DNA of 7,797 bases, taken from positions 1-7,797 of the forward strand of contig JAFYIK010000249.1 in NCBI GenBank assembly GCA_017538685.1, read 5' to 3'. This document shows positions 1-7,571 of the stretch, piece by piece. Below the pieces are notes generated by a model. That model saw only the letters and a list, made by a program, of their open reading frames with translations, made no database searches and was not told the DNA's origin. Origin of the DNA: Bacteroidales bacterium. GTDB taxonomy: Bacteria; Bacteroidota; Bacteroidia; Bacteroidales; UBA932. Position 1 is the stretch's first letter. Every line of letters begins with the position of its first letter. The position numbers were made by a program, and so were the translations under genes.

Positions 1-2428
1 ATACGACTACACTTATTACTTCAACACCTTCTCCCCCCAGTACATAGCCCAGTGGTGCGAACTTAACAGCCACCGTATGCTGAATCCTGTCTTCCGTCTC
101 TTCCAGAGCGAGCTGGAGACAGTATATGAAGAGAAGAACCGCGCTTCGGACAACACGATGCAGGCGCCCCTTATGGAGATGATACGCATCTTCTCCGACG
201 GCAATCCCTATTCGTATGAGATTATCGGAAGCACGGAAAATCTCAAGAACCCGCGCCTCGAGGAGATGATGAACTTCTTCCACAAGTACTATGTCGGCAA
301 CAATATGGGCCTCATCCTCTCCGGCGATTTCGATCTCGCGACCATCGAGCCGCTTCTCGAGAGCACCTTCGGCCGTCTCCCTGCCGGCGAAATAGCCGTG
401 AAGGAGCCAGTCAAGGTTCCTGAGATGAAGGGCGCCCGCGACGTGAAGATCAAGGCGGACATCCCTATGCTGAAGATTGCAGTCTACGGCTTCAACGGCC
501 CGAAAGACGGTGATCCGGACGCCCGCGCGCTCGACCTCGCCGCGTCGCTGCTCAGCAACAGCTTCTCCTCCGGCCTTCTCGACTCGCTCACCACCAACCA
601 TAAGGTGCTTATGGCCACGGCCGCCCGCCTGCCCCTGTTCACCGAGATGGGCATAGCCGGCTATGTGATCATACCGTCCATACCGTTTGGATCCCTGCCC
701 AAGGCCGAAAAACTCGTGCGCGAGCAAGTGGAGAAGATAAAGGCCGGCAAGTTCTCCGACGCCGACCTCGAAGCCCTCAAACTTGAGGCGGCGCGCAATG
801 CGATGTCGCAGCTCGAAACTATCAGTTCCCGTTCCGAGCAGATGGTCGAAGTGATGGCGCAGAACCGCAGTTGGGCAGACTATCTGGCAGAGGTCGAGTC
901 CATCAGGAACATCACCCGTGAAGACGTGATCCGTGTGGCCAACAAGTATTTCGGCTCCAACTACATCCGCTTCGAAAAGGTGAAAGGAGACTATCCTAAA
1001 GACAAGGTGGCGGCTCCGAAGTTCGATCCCGTCGTGCCCAAGCACGCAGGAGAGAAGTCCGAGTATGCCAAGAAACTCGAGGAGATGCCCGTGGGCGACA
1101 AGGAGCCCCGCCTGCTCGATTTCGCAAATGATGTGGAGAAGATCAAGCTGAATGACCTTGTCACTCTCTACTATAAAGCCAATGAAGTCAACGATCTGTT
1201 CAGCCTGACCGTACAGGTGGACGAAGGCTTCAACGAAGACCCGACGATTCCTTTCGTGGCCAGCTTCCTCAACACAATCGGAACTGATTCCCTGAACATC
1301 CAGCAGCTCTCCAAGGCCTGGCAAAACCTCGGAACCAGTTTCTCAGTGGGCAACGGCAACCACAACTTCACGATGAGTATGACAGGCTACGACAGCCGTT
1401 TCGCTCCTTCGCTGAAGCTTCTCCGTCATTTCGAGGACCACGCCAAGGCAGACAAATCCAGCTTCAAGGAACTGAAGCAAAGCATCGAGCTTGAGAAGAA
1501 GACCTTCCTCACAGGAGGCACTTCCAACATTATGCAGGCCACTATGCAGCGTGTATTCTTCGGAGAGAACGCCCCCAAGCTCGTTGCCTTGGACGCCAAA
1601 CAGCTCGACAAAGTGGGCGCCAACGGTCTGCTGGCCAAGTTCTCCGAACTGCTGAGCAAAGAGTGCAGCATATTCTATTGCGGTTCCCTTCCGAAAGAGA
1701 CGGTTATCGAGGCCCTGCTCACGGAGCTCAATCTTGAGCGCGTAAATGTTGCGACCAAGCGCAATTACCTCAAGTACCAGGTCTACGACGAGCCGACAGT
1801 GTTCTTCTACAACCTGCCCGGTTCCCGTCAGGCTCAGATAATGACTTATCAGACTCCTTCAGCCCCTGCAGACGATATGCAGGCCACTCTACTCGAGGTA
1901 CTTGGCGAGTATTTCGGCGGCGGTATGTATTCGGTGATGTTCCAGGAAGTGCGTGAGTTCCGCTCTATGGCTTACTCGGCGCACGGCCAGGCAACGCGTC
2001 CGCTGCCCGCTGAGGCCGGAGAGCACGCGCTGTTCATCAACTCGCTCGGCACCCAGGCGGACAAGAGCCTGGCCGCGCTCGAACTCCTCGACTCGCTGCT
2101 CACCAACTTCCCGCTCAAGGAATCCACCTTCACGGCTTCCGTGCAGTCCATCACTGCTGAAGCAAATAACGGTTATCCCTCCTTCCGCGGAGTGGCTTCC
2201 TCTATCCACAACTACGAAATCCAGGGTTACACTGAAGATCCCGACAAGGCTATCCTCGATAATCTCGGCGATATTACCCTCGAAGGTCTCAAGGCCTATT
2301 ACGACGAGTTTGTGAAGACCGCAAATCGCAGCATCATCATTGTCGGCGACCGCACCAAACTCCCTATGGACAAGATAGCGGAGTACGGAAAGATCGTGGA
2401 ACTGACGCAGAAGGATATCTACAAATAG
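1..2428 (+). CDS. M16 family zinc metallopeptidase, two M16 units (5'-truncated by window edge)
   Basis: The reading frame is open from base 2 to the TAG at 2426-2428, giving 808 visible residues; the true start lies upstream. M16 enzymes (pitrilysin/insulinase type) form a clamshell that encloses and cleaves peptides. The catalytic HxxEH motif of the N-terminal domain is not in the window, but the segment ELETVYEEKNR at visible residues 37-47 is: E37 and E44 are seven apart, matching the conserved glutamate and the third zinc ligand of M16 enzymes. The C-terminal unit has FGGGMYS at 638-644 and VREFRSMAYS at 650-659; R651 and Y658 match the substrate-binding Arg/Tyr pair of the inactive half. 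The length fits the roughly 900-970-residue fused form common in Bacteroidales, with perhaps 100-160 residues missing. A signal peptide, usual in this group, would lie upstream, so periplasmic location is inference. The frame is intact. Family assignment is firm; substrate is unknown. Confidence 0.93.
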   Translation, partial: YDYTYYFNTFSPQYIAQWCELNSHRMLNPVFRLFQSELETVYEEKNRASDNTMQAPLMEMIRIFSDGNPYSYEIIGSTENLKNPRLEEMMNFFHKYYVGNNMGLILSGDFDLATIEPLLESTFGRLPAGEIAVKEPVKVPEMKGARDVKIKADIPMLKIAVYGFNGPKDGDPDARALDLAASLLSNSFSSGLLDSLTTNHKVLMATAARLPLFTEMGIAGYVIIPSIPFGSLPKAEKLVREQVEKIKAGKFSDADLEALKLEAARNAMSQLETISSRSEQMVEVMAQNRSWADYLAEVESIRNITREDVIRVANKYFGSNYIRFEKVKGDYPKDKVAAPKFDPVVPKHAGEKSEYAKKLEEMPVGDKEPRLLDFANDVEKIKLNDLVTLYYKANEVNDLFSLTVQVDEGFNEDPTIPFVASFLNTIGTDSLNIQQLSKAWQNLGTSFSVGNGNHNFTMSMTGYDSRFAPSLKLLRHFEDHAKADKSSFKELKQSIELEKKTFLTGGTSNIMQATMQRVFFGENAPKLVALDAKQLDKVGANGLLAKFSELLSKECSIFYCGSLPKETVIEALLTELNLERVNVATKRNYLKYQVYDEPTVFFYNLPGSRQAQIMTYQTPSAPADDMQATLLEVLGEYFGGGMYSVMFQEVREFRSMAYSAHGQATRPLPAEAGEHALFINSLGTQADKSLAALELLDSLLTNFPLKESTFTASVQSITAEANNGYPSFRGVASSIHNYEIQGYTEDPDKAILDNLGDITLEGLKAYYDEFVKTANRSIIIVGDRTKLPMDKIAEYGKIVELTQKDIYK

Positions 2429-2455
2429 TCGCGATAGGCGTCTTTTGCATTAAAG

Positions 2456-2496
2456 AATGTGCAAGGTTTGTTTTTTTACGACATACCTTGCACATT
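2456..2496 (+). terminator. 3'-end hairpin, copy A (candidate terminator of the M16 gene)
   Basis: A perfect 12-bp inverted repeat, AATGTGCAAGGT at 2456-2467 and ACCTTGCACATT at 2485-2496, encloses a 17-base loop. It begins 28 bases after the M16 stop. A run of seven T lies inside the loop (2471-2477) instead of after the stem; the 3' flank is only AT-rich (AATTATT). It therefore looks like a 3'-end RNA hairpin and may act as terminator or transcript stabiliser, but it is not a textbook intrinsic terminator. Copy B at 2533-2569 is homologous to its inner 37 bases. Confidence 0.55.
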
Positions 2497-2532
2497 AATT
2501 ATTGGCTACAATACATCCTGCGGCCATCTATA

Positions 2533-2569
2533 TGTTCAAGGTCTGCTGAACAAAATCAAACCTTGAACA
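2533..2569 (-). terminator. 3'-end hairpin, copy B (candidate terminator of the POT gene)
   Basis: A perfect 10-bp inverted repeat, TGTTCAAGGT at 2533-2542 and ACCTTGAACA at 2560-2569, encloses a 17-base loop. Read on the - strand it begins 20 bases after the stop of the transporter gene. Its arms match copy A except at one position, where both arms change together (G-C pair in A, T-A in B). The loop matches copy A better in - orientation (11 of 17) than in + orientation (6 of 17), so each copy is oriented with its own upstream gene. No U-tract follows the stem, so the terminator role is inferred from position. Confidence 0.5.
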
Positions 2570-2588
2570 AAAGAAACGCTGAAAAGCT

Positions 2589-4115
2589 CTATTCCGCCGT
2601 GGCGGCCTCGAGTTTCTTCATCATCGCGAACATAAAGATCGCGGAGACGACGCAGACGCCGAGGAAGACGCTCCACACGACCCAGAGGGGAATCGAGCCC
2701 CAGAGGTGTCCGCCCACCTGCACGAGGAAGTTTCCGAGGGCGGTGGCGACGAACCACATACCCATCATCATACCTTTGTACTTCGGAGGCGCGACCTTCG
2801 AGACGAAGGAAATACCCATAGGGCTGAGCAGAAGCTCGCCGAAAGTGAGGATGAGGTACACGGTAATGAGCCAGTAAGGCGACACGAGAGTCTCGGGCAT
2901 ACCAGCCTCGCGGGCTGCCGCCTGCACATCGGGAGTATTAAGACCGATCGAGGCGAAGACCATCAGGCCGAAAGCGACTGCCGCCACGAGCATACCGTAG
3001 GCAATCTTGCGGGGTGCTGACGGCTCCTTGCCTTTCTTTGCGAGGGCGCCGAAGATAGCCATCGACACAGGAGTAAGGGCTACAACATAGAACGGGTTGA
3101 AATGCTGGAAAATCGGAGCGCTGATTGCAATCGAACCGCTGAGACGCTCATACTGCCAGACAAGATACGCGCAGGCAAGAGCGACTACTGCTACGCCGAT
3201 CCACTTGCCCCTGCGGGCGGTCTCTTTGTCGAAGATGGTGAACAGCGCATAAACTATAATGATCACCGCCACCAGGTTCCACACATTGAAAGGCATAGAA
3301 GCGAGCCCTTCGGAACTGCGCTGGGTGAACTCGTCGGCAAAATAAGTGAGGGTGAGTCCGTTCTGATGGAAGCTCATCCAGAAGAAGATAACGACAGCGA
3401 ACACCAGGAACAGCGCGACCATACGTTTCTTGGTCTGCTCCGGGGTGAGGGTGTCCACGATCTGGGCCTTCTCGCCCTTCTTCGTTCCGCCCTCCACGTG
3501 CTTGAACCAGCTGCGGAAAGCGTAATAGATAGCGATTGAAACGATCAGCGAGACACACGCCACGGCAAACGAGAAGTGATATGCAGAATTGCCGTCGAAG
3601 CCGAGGGTGATAGCCCACTCGCGAATCTTGATGGCGGCCGTCGGGGCGAAGAGCGCGCCGAGGTTGATGGCCATATAGAACAGCGAGAAACCGGAATCGC
3701 GCTTCGCAGCATACTGGGGATCGTTGTACAGATCTCCCACCATCACCTGCAGGTTACCCTTGAACAGTCCGGTACCGAAGCCGATCAGCAGCAAGGCGGC
3801 CAGCATAGCCACCAAAGCGACCGTCCCGCTTCCAAGGGGAACGGAAAGCAGCAGATAACCGGCGAACATAACGAAGATGCCGGCGGTCACCATCTTGCCG
3901 AAGCCGAATTTGTCGGCCAGAATGCCTCCGATGAGGGGGAAGAAATACACGAGCATAAGGAACGAGCTGTAAATGAGACCGGCCGTTCCCGCTTCGAGGC
4001 CGAAGTTCGCGCGAAGGAACAGGGCGAACACGGCGATCATAGTGTAGTAGCCGAAGCGCTCGCCGGTGTTGGCGAGAGCGAGGGCAAACAAACCTTTGGG
4101 TTGGTTCTTGAACAT
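2589..4115 (-). CDS. POT/PTR2 family proton-coupled peptide transporter
   Basis: This 508-residue inner-membrane carrier of the major facilitator superfamily should import di- and tripeptides with protons. Family signatures are clear: GERFGYY in TM1 (residues 18-24), the MFS loop IGGILADKFGFGK (62-74), GTGLFKGN in TM4 with the conserved Lys at K119, RDSGFSLFYMAINLGALFAP (139-158, the FYxxIN signature), and FGELLLSPMG in TM10 with E427. Hydrophobic segments fit 12 or more helices with a charged cytoplasmic loop near 202-232. Two positions depart from the classical consensus: the first glutamate of ExxER is N16 (N-T-G-E19-R20), and FKPN is FKGN. The ATG at 4115-4113 sits right before the TM1 motif and is preceded by an A/T-rich leader. 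It is transcribed divergently from the acyltransferase operon and convergently with the M16 gene. The family call is very safe; whether the substrate is peptides or another small solute is less so. Confidence 0.95.
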   Translation of the reverse strand: MFKNQPKGLFALALANTGERFGYYTMIAVFALFLRANFGLEAGTAGLIYSSFLMLVYFFPLIGGILADKFGFGKMVTAGIFVMFAGYLLLSVPLGSGTVALVAMLAALLLIGFGTGLFKGNLQVMVGDLYNDPQYAAKRDSGFSLFYMAINLGALFAPTAAIKIREWAITLGFDGNSAYHFSFAVACVSLIVSIAIYYAFRSWFKHVEGGTKKGEKAQIVDTLTPEQTKKRMVALFLVFAVVIFFWMSFHQNGLTLTYFADEFTQRSSEGLASMPFNVWNLVAVIIIVYALFTIFDKETARRGKWIGVAVVALACAYLVWQYERLSGSIAISAPIFQHFNPFYVVALTPVSMAIFGALAKKGKEPSAPRKIAYGMLVAAVAFGLMVFASIGLNTPDVQAAAREAGMPETLVSPYWLITVYLILTFGELLLSPMGISFVSKVAPPKYKGMMMGMWFVATALGNFLVQVGGHLWGSIPLWVVWSVFLGVCVVSAIFMFAMMKKLEAATAE

Positions 4116-4147
4116 ATATCGAATAATTACTGATTATTTCTCGAGCA

Positions 4148-4177
4148 CCAAATTTACTAATTAATTGTTAAATTTGG
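4148..4177. promoter_or_regulatory. Palindromic divergent promoter/operator candidate
   Basis: CCAAATTTA at 4148-4156 and TAAATTTGG at 4169-4177 form a perfect 9-bp inverted repeat around an AT-rich 12-base spacer. Each arm reads TAAATTTG outward, matching the Bacteroidetes -7 consensus TAnnTTTG. On the - strand the box at 4156-4149 would start transcription near 4142-4145, giving the transporter an A/T-rich leader of about 30 bases. On the + strand the box at 4169-4176 would put the start at or just before the acyltransferase ATG at 4183. No good TTTG -33 box is present 19-21 bases upstream in either direction. An operator for a dimeric regulator is an equally valid reading. Confidence 0.5.
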
Positions 4178-4182
4178 GGGAT

Positions 4183-5097
4183 ATGAAGAGAATTCTGATC
4201 AAAGCGTTCCTCGGATTGTTTTCCTGGCTGCCTCTTTGTGTGCATCATTTCAATGCGCACATAATAGGCTGGCTGGCACGCTGCGTGGTCAGATACAGAG
4301 TCAATGTGGTCCGGACGAACATAGACAAAGCCTTCCCCGAGAAATCGGAAAAAGAGCGCAGAAAGATCTTCAAGGACTTTTATCTCCATTTCGGCCAGAT
4401 TATCACGGAAGCGATATGGTTCGGTGGCAGTTCTCCCGAGCGCATCCGCCGTTCGAAGATAGTCACGGTCTCCAACCCCGACGAACTCCGCCGGCTCGCC
4501 GGAAAGCGCGAGGGCACTATGGTCCTGTTCGCGCATTGCGGCAACTGGGAAGTGCTTCCCGGCTTCCCCTTCTTCGACTATGGCGACGGCCCTTCTCCCC
4601 TCACCGAGCAGAACACCGCGGACGTGTACAAGCGCCTGGCCGATCCTGTGTGGGATAAGATAATAGGCGAAAACCGCAGGCACGCCCTCAGCAAAGATTA
4701 CGCGAACTTCGTGGAGTCCGGTTCCATCCTGCGCCACGTCCTCGAGCACAAGAACCAGGGAATGTTCTGGTTCTTCTGCACGGACCAGTGGCCCTACGGC
4801 AGCGCAAAAGCTTACACGCACATCACATTTATGCACCGCAAGACCCGCTCGATGACAGCGGCGGCAGCAGTGGCCCGCAAACTGAACCTCGCTATATGCT
4901 ATATGTCCATTACGCGCGGCAAGGGCGGAAAGAAATACATAATCGAGTTCAAGCCTATAGCGGACAATGCCTCGACCCTCAGCGAACAGGAAATAATCGA
5001 ACAATATTACAAGTACATAGAAGAAGACATCTACACCGACCCAGGGAACTATCTATGGTCGCACCGCAGATGGAAAAACACACCCGACACGCAATGA
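4183..5097 (+). CDS. LpxL/HtrB-like lysophospholipid (lipid A type) acyltransferase
   Basis: The 304-residue product is of usual length for late lipid A acyltransferases, which move a fatty acyl chain onto a lipid A precursor or similar lipid at the inner-membrane cytoplasmic face. The catalytic HX4E motif is H118-C-G-N-W-E123; D201-Q follows in the middle block, and the C-terminus has NYLWSHRRWK (289-298), the typical closing motif of the family. A hydrophobic N-terminal segment (about 4-20) should anchor it. I chose ATG 4183 because it gives the family's membrane-anchor start; a TTG at 4165 would only add six residues encoded by promoter-like DNA. There is no spaced Shine-Dalgarno sequence; a GGGGG run ends only two bases before the ATG. 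It is the first gene of the operon and overlaps the next by four bases (ATGA). The acceptor could be lipid A or another Bacteroidetes lipid; the sequence does not decide. Confidence 0.9.
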   Translation: MKRILIKAFLGLFSWLPLCVHHFNAHIIGWLARCVVRYRVNVVRTNIDKAFPEKSEKERRKIFKDFYLHFGQIITEAIWFGGSSPERIRRSKIVTVSNPDELRRLAGKREGTMVLFAHCGNWEVLPGFPFFDYGDGPSPLTEQNTADVYKRLADPVWDKIIGENRRHALSKDYANFVESGSILRHVLEHKNQGMFWFFCTDQWPYGSAKAYTHITFMHRKTRSMTAAAAVARKLNLAICYMSITRGKGGKKYIIEFKPIADNASTLSEQEIIEQYYKYIEEDIYTDPGNYLWSHRRWKNTPDTQ

Positions 5098-6110
5098 AAA
5101 AGACACTGACCGCAGCCGCAGTCCTGCTTCTCGCGACGCTCCAGGCAAGCGCGCAGGAAGTGACGTATGCCCTTCCGAAAACCGCCATCACGGTGGAAGT
5201 GACATACACCCAGGACATTATCCACGCCGGCAAATATGCCAAATACGCCAAGGAACTTCTCGGACTGGATGTTGCTCAGAAAGACACCGTCTTGACCAAT
5301 ATTTCCGGTTTCAATATCCGTCCCAGGGTGGAAGCAGACCAGTCGAGGCGTTTCTCGCTCAACCTCACTTCCAACACCCGTCCGGCTCTCCTTGCCCTCA
5401 CCGAGCAGGGCCTTGTCGCAGGCAATGAAAACGAACTGAAAGACAAGCGCAACCACGGCGCCCAGGGCAGGCAGGTCAATTACAGAAAGCCTGAACAGAA
5501 ACCGAAGGAGCCAGTCAAAACACCGGTCTACGAAGAGCAGATAGTCACCCGCCTGGACTCCCTCGGCTGCGAGATTAATGACACTATCCTCGTGGAGGTC
5601 ATCCCCGTGGATTCCCTTTTCATAGAGGCCCACGAAGCCGCAGAATCCATCATAGAGCTGCAGGAGCAGCGCTACAAGATCCTCATCGGCGACACCGACG
5701 CCTCCTATGCCGGCGAAGCCCTGGGTACCGCAATCACGGAGCTCACCCGTATGGAAAACGAACTGCTCGCTCTCTTCCAGCCTGCAGTCGAGACCGTCAA
5801 GGGCAAGGCCTTCTTCGACGTCATCCCCGACCGCGAGGGCAGCTTCGCCGTGTTCGCGCTTGACCCCTTCCGCGGACCCGTCAGACCGACCAAAGCCAGC
5901 TCGGATATCTTCGACCTCGTGGTCACGTCTGAGCCTATGGCCACCGCCCCCGCAGCGCCGTCCACAAGAAAGCAGCCGACCCAGAAGATCCACTACCGCA
6001 TCCCCGCTGTCTGCACTGTCACGCTCACCGACGGCGCGAATGAAATCGTCAGCCTCCGTCTGCCCGTCTACCAGCTCGGGCTCGAAACCGCTTATCCTTT
6101 GTATGACTAA
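5094..6110 (+). CDS. DUF4831 family protein, secreted, function unknown
   Basis: The 338-residue product starts at the ATG inside the ATGA overlap with the acyltransferase stop. That start yields a clean Sec signal peptide: MKK, a hydrophobic core to about residue 16, and a likely cut after ASA at 18-20. There is no lipobox cysteine, so a soluble periplasmic or surface-exposed protein is expected. The block after the signal (YALPKTAITVEV, 25-36; AGKYAKYAKELLGL, 45-58) and AEADxS-like VEADQSRRF (79-87) resemble Bacteroidales DUF4831 proteins. A Lys/Pro/Gln-rich stretch (130-148) suggests a flexible linker, followed by a charged, likely helical region (175-235) and a beta-rich C-terminus. No catalytic motif is recognisable. 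Coupling to a lipid acyltransferase hints at an envelope role, which is inference only. The family call is from memory of its pattern. Confidence 0.82.
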   Translation: MKKTLTAAAVLLLATLQASAQEVTYALPKTAITVEVTYTQDIIHAGKYAKYAKELLGLDVAQKDTVLTNISGFNIRPRVEADQSRRFSLNLTSNTRPALLALTEQGLVAGNENELKDKRNHGAQGRQVNYRKPEQKPKEPVKTPVYEEQIVTRLDSLGCEINDTILVEVIPVDSLFIEAHEAAESIIELQEQRYKILIGDTDASYAGEALGTAITELTRMENELLALFQPAVETVKGKAFFDVIPDREGSFAVFALDPFRGPVRPTKASSDIFDLVVTSEPMATAPAAPSTRKQPTQKIHYRIPAVCTVTLTDGANEIVSLRLPVYQLGLETAYPLYD

Positions 6111-6122
6111 TAACTTGAAGAT

Positions 6123-7571
6123 ATGACAATCAAAGACCTCGCTCCATCCATCGTATGGAACAACTTCTACCAGATTACCCGTATTCCGCGTCCCTCGAAG
6201 CACGAGGAAAAGATCCGCGCATTCCTTCTCAAGTGGGCTGAAGATCACAATATCGAAGCCTTCGCGGACGACACCGGAAACGTCATAATGCGCGTCCCCG
6301 CCACCCCGGGATTCGAAAACCGCAAGGGTGTGATCCTTCAGGGCCATATGGATATGGTCCCCCAGAAGAATTCGGACGTTAAGCACGACTTCCTCACCGA
6401 CCCTATCGAGACCAGGGTCGAAGGCGAATGGCTGAAGGCCTGCGGAACCACCCTCGGTGCCGACAACGGCCTCGGAGTAGCGCTCGCGATGTCCGTAGCC
6501 GAGAGCAAGGACGTAAAGCACGGCCCCATTGAGATCCTCGTTACCTACGACGAAGAGACGGGAATGACCGGAGCGGCCGCCCTCAAACCGGGCGTGCTCA
6601 AGGGCGACATCCTCATCAACCTCGACTCCGAGACGGAGGGCGAACTCTATGTGGGCTGCGCCGGCGGTGTGGACGCGTCGGCCGAAGGCACATACGCGGC
6701 CGTCAGCGCCCCGGCAGGCTACACCACAGTCCAATTCGCCGTCAAGGGCTGCCAGGGCGGACATTCCGGTATGGATATCATCCTCTACCGTGCGAACGCC
6801 AATAAAGCGGCGGCCCGCATCCTCCTCGAGGCGATGAAGACGGAAGACATAAAGCTCGTCAGCCTCGAAGGCGGCACCCTGCGCAACGCTATCCCTCGCG
6901 AGTGCTTCGCGACCCTCCTCGTGAAGGACTATGCCGCAGCGAAAGCCACGGTCGCGCAGATCGCCGCGGTCCTCAAGGGCGAATACGCCGAGACCGACCC
7001 GGATATGACGGTAATCTTCGAAAAGGCCGCCTCCCCCGCCGCCAAATGCGCTGCGGACGCGGATGCAAAACGCATAATCGATGCAATCGTCGCTTGCCCT
7101 GACGGAGTGGAGCGTATGAGCGCGTCCGTGCCCGGCCTCTGCGAGACCAGCACCAATATGGCTATGGTCAAGGTCGCGGATGGAAAGTGGTTCGTCAAGA
7201 GCCTGCTTCGCAGCTCGATCGACACCGCCAAGATGGCCCTCGCAGACAAGATGAAGAGCGTCTTCGACCTCGCGGGCGCCGAGATAAAGTTCGACGGAGC
7301 CTACTCCGGATGGAAACCGAATCCGAACTCCGCCATCCTCAAGGTGATGAAGGAGGTCTACCAGAAGATGTTCGGAAAGGAGGCGCTCGTGATGGCCATC
7401 CACGCCGGACTCGAGTGCGGCATCCTCTCCGGAGCCTACCCTCACTGGGATATGGTCTCCTGCGGACCGACCCTCCTCAGCCCGCACTCTCCCGATGAGC
7501 GCGCGCACATCCCTTCAGTGGCTAAAGTCTGGGACTACCTGCAGGAAGTCCTCGTGAACATACCCGAATGA
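6123..7571 (+). CDS. pepD: Aminoacyl-histidine dipeptidase (cytosol non-specific dipeptidase, M20)
   Basis: The 482-residue enzyme hydrolyses dipeptides of broad specificity in the cytosol using two metal ions; the length matches E. coli PepD (about 485). The metal site is complete: H75-x-D77 in QGHMDMVP, bridging D114 in GADNG, catalytic E144 and ligand E145 in DEETGMTGA, D168 in LDSE, and H427 in HAGLECG. GGHSG (212-216) marks the lid/dimerisation domain. There is no signal peptide, in keeping with cytosolic action. The ATG follows the DUF4831 stop by 12 bases, with a weak TTGAAG purine-rich stretch before it, and the stop overlaps the next start as ATGA. It would complete the use of peptides imported by a carrier such as the divergent POT transporter. 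All residues are intact and no oddity is seen. Confidence is very high. Confidence 0.97.
   Translation: MTIKDLAPSIVWNNFYQITRIPRPSKHEEKIRAFLLKWAEDHNIEAFADDTGNVIMRVPATPGFENRKGVILQGHMDMVPQKNSDVKHDFLTDPIETRVEGEWLKACGTTLGADNGLGVALAMSVAESKDVKHGPIEILVTYDEETGMTGAAALKPGVLKGDILINLDSETEGELYVGCAGGVDASAEGTYAAVSAPAGYTTVQFAVKGCQGGHSGMDIILYRANANKAAARILLEAMKTEDIKLVSLEGGTLRNAIPRECFATLLVKDYAAAKATVAQIAAVLKGEYAETDPDMTVIFEKAASPAAKCAADADAKRIIDAIVACPDGVERMSASVPGLCETSTNMAMVKVADGKWFVKSLLRSSIDTAKMALADKMKSVFDLAGAEIKFDGAYSGWKPNPNSAILKVMKEVYQKMFGKEALVMAIHAGLECGILSGAYPHWDMVSCGPTLLSPHSPDERAHIPSVAKVWDYLQEVLVNIPE

Noticed and set aside
1..76. Possible gene start of the M16 gene at the ATG at 77.
   Set aside because: The frame is open to the window edge and the upstream codons encode plausible M16 sequence, so the ATG at 77 is internal and the gene is cut by the window, not truncated in the genome.
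2488..2877. A 129-codon + strand frame spanning part of the convergent intergenic region and the transporter's 3' end.
   Set aside because: It starts within hairpin copy A and then runs antisense to the POT gene; low-complexity content and no recognisable domain. I see no real gene in 2429-2588.
4165..4182. TTG at 4165 as start of the acyltransferase.
   Set aside because: It lies within the palindrome and adds six residues before an ATG that already gives the normal membrane-anchor start.
4168..5004. A 278-codon open frame on the - strand inside the acyltransferase gene.
   Set aside because: Shadow of the real gene; no motif, and the + strand frame carries HX4E and the HRRWK closing motif.
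4788..5093. Upstream extension of the DUF4831 frame into the acyltransferase gene.
   Set aside because: The ATG at 5094 directly opens a well-formed signal peptide; the extension would bury it and is antisense-like filler in another frame.
5049..7508. An 819-codon open frame on the - strand opposite the end of the acyltransferase gene, DUF4831 and pepD.
   Set aside because: It runs antisense to three genes with intact family motifs, its product is rich in the His/Arg/Asp/Gly/Val mix typical of GC-rich shadow frames, and no family is recognisable. The long openness follows from codon bias on the + strand.
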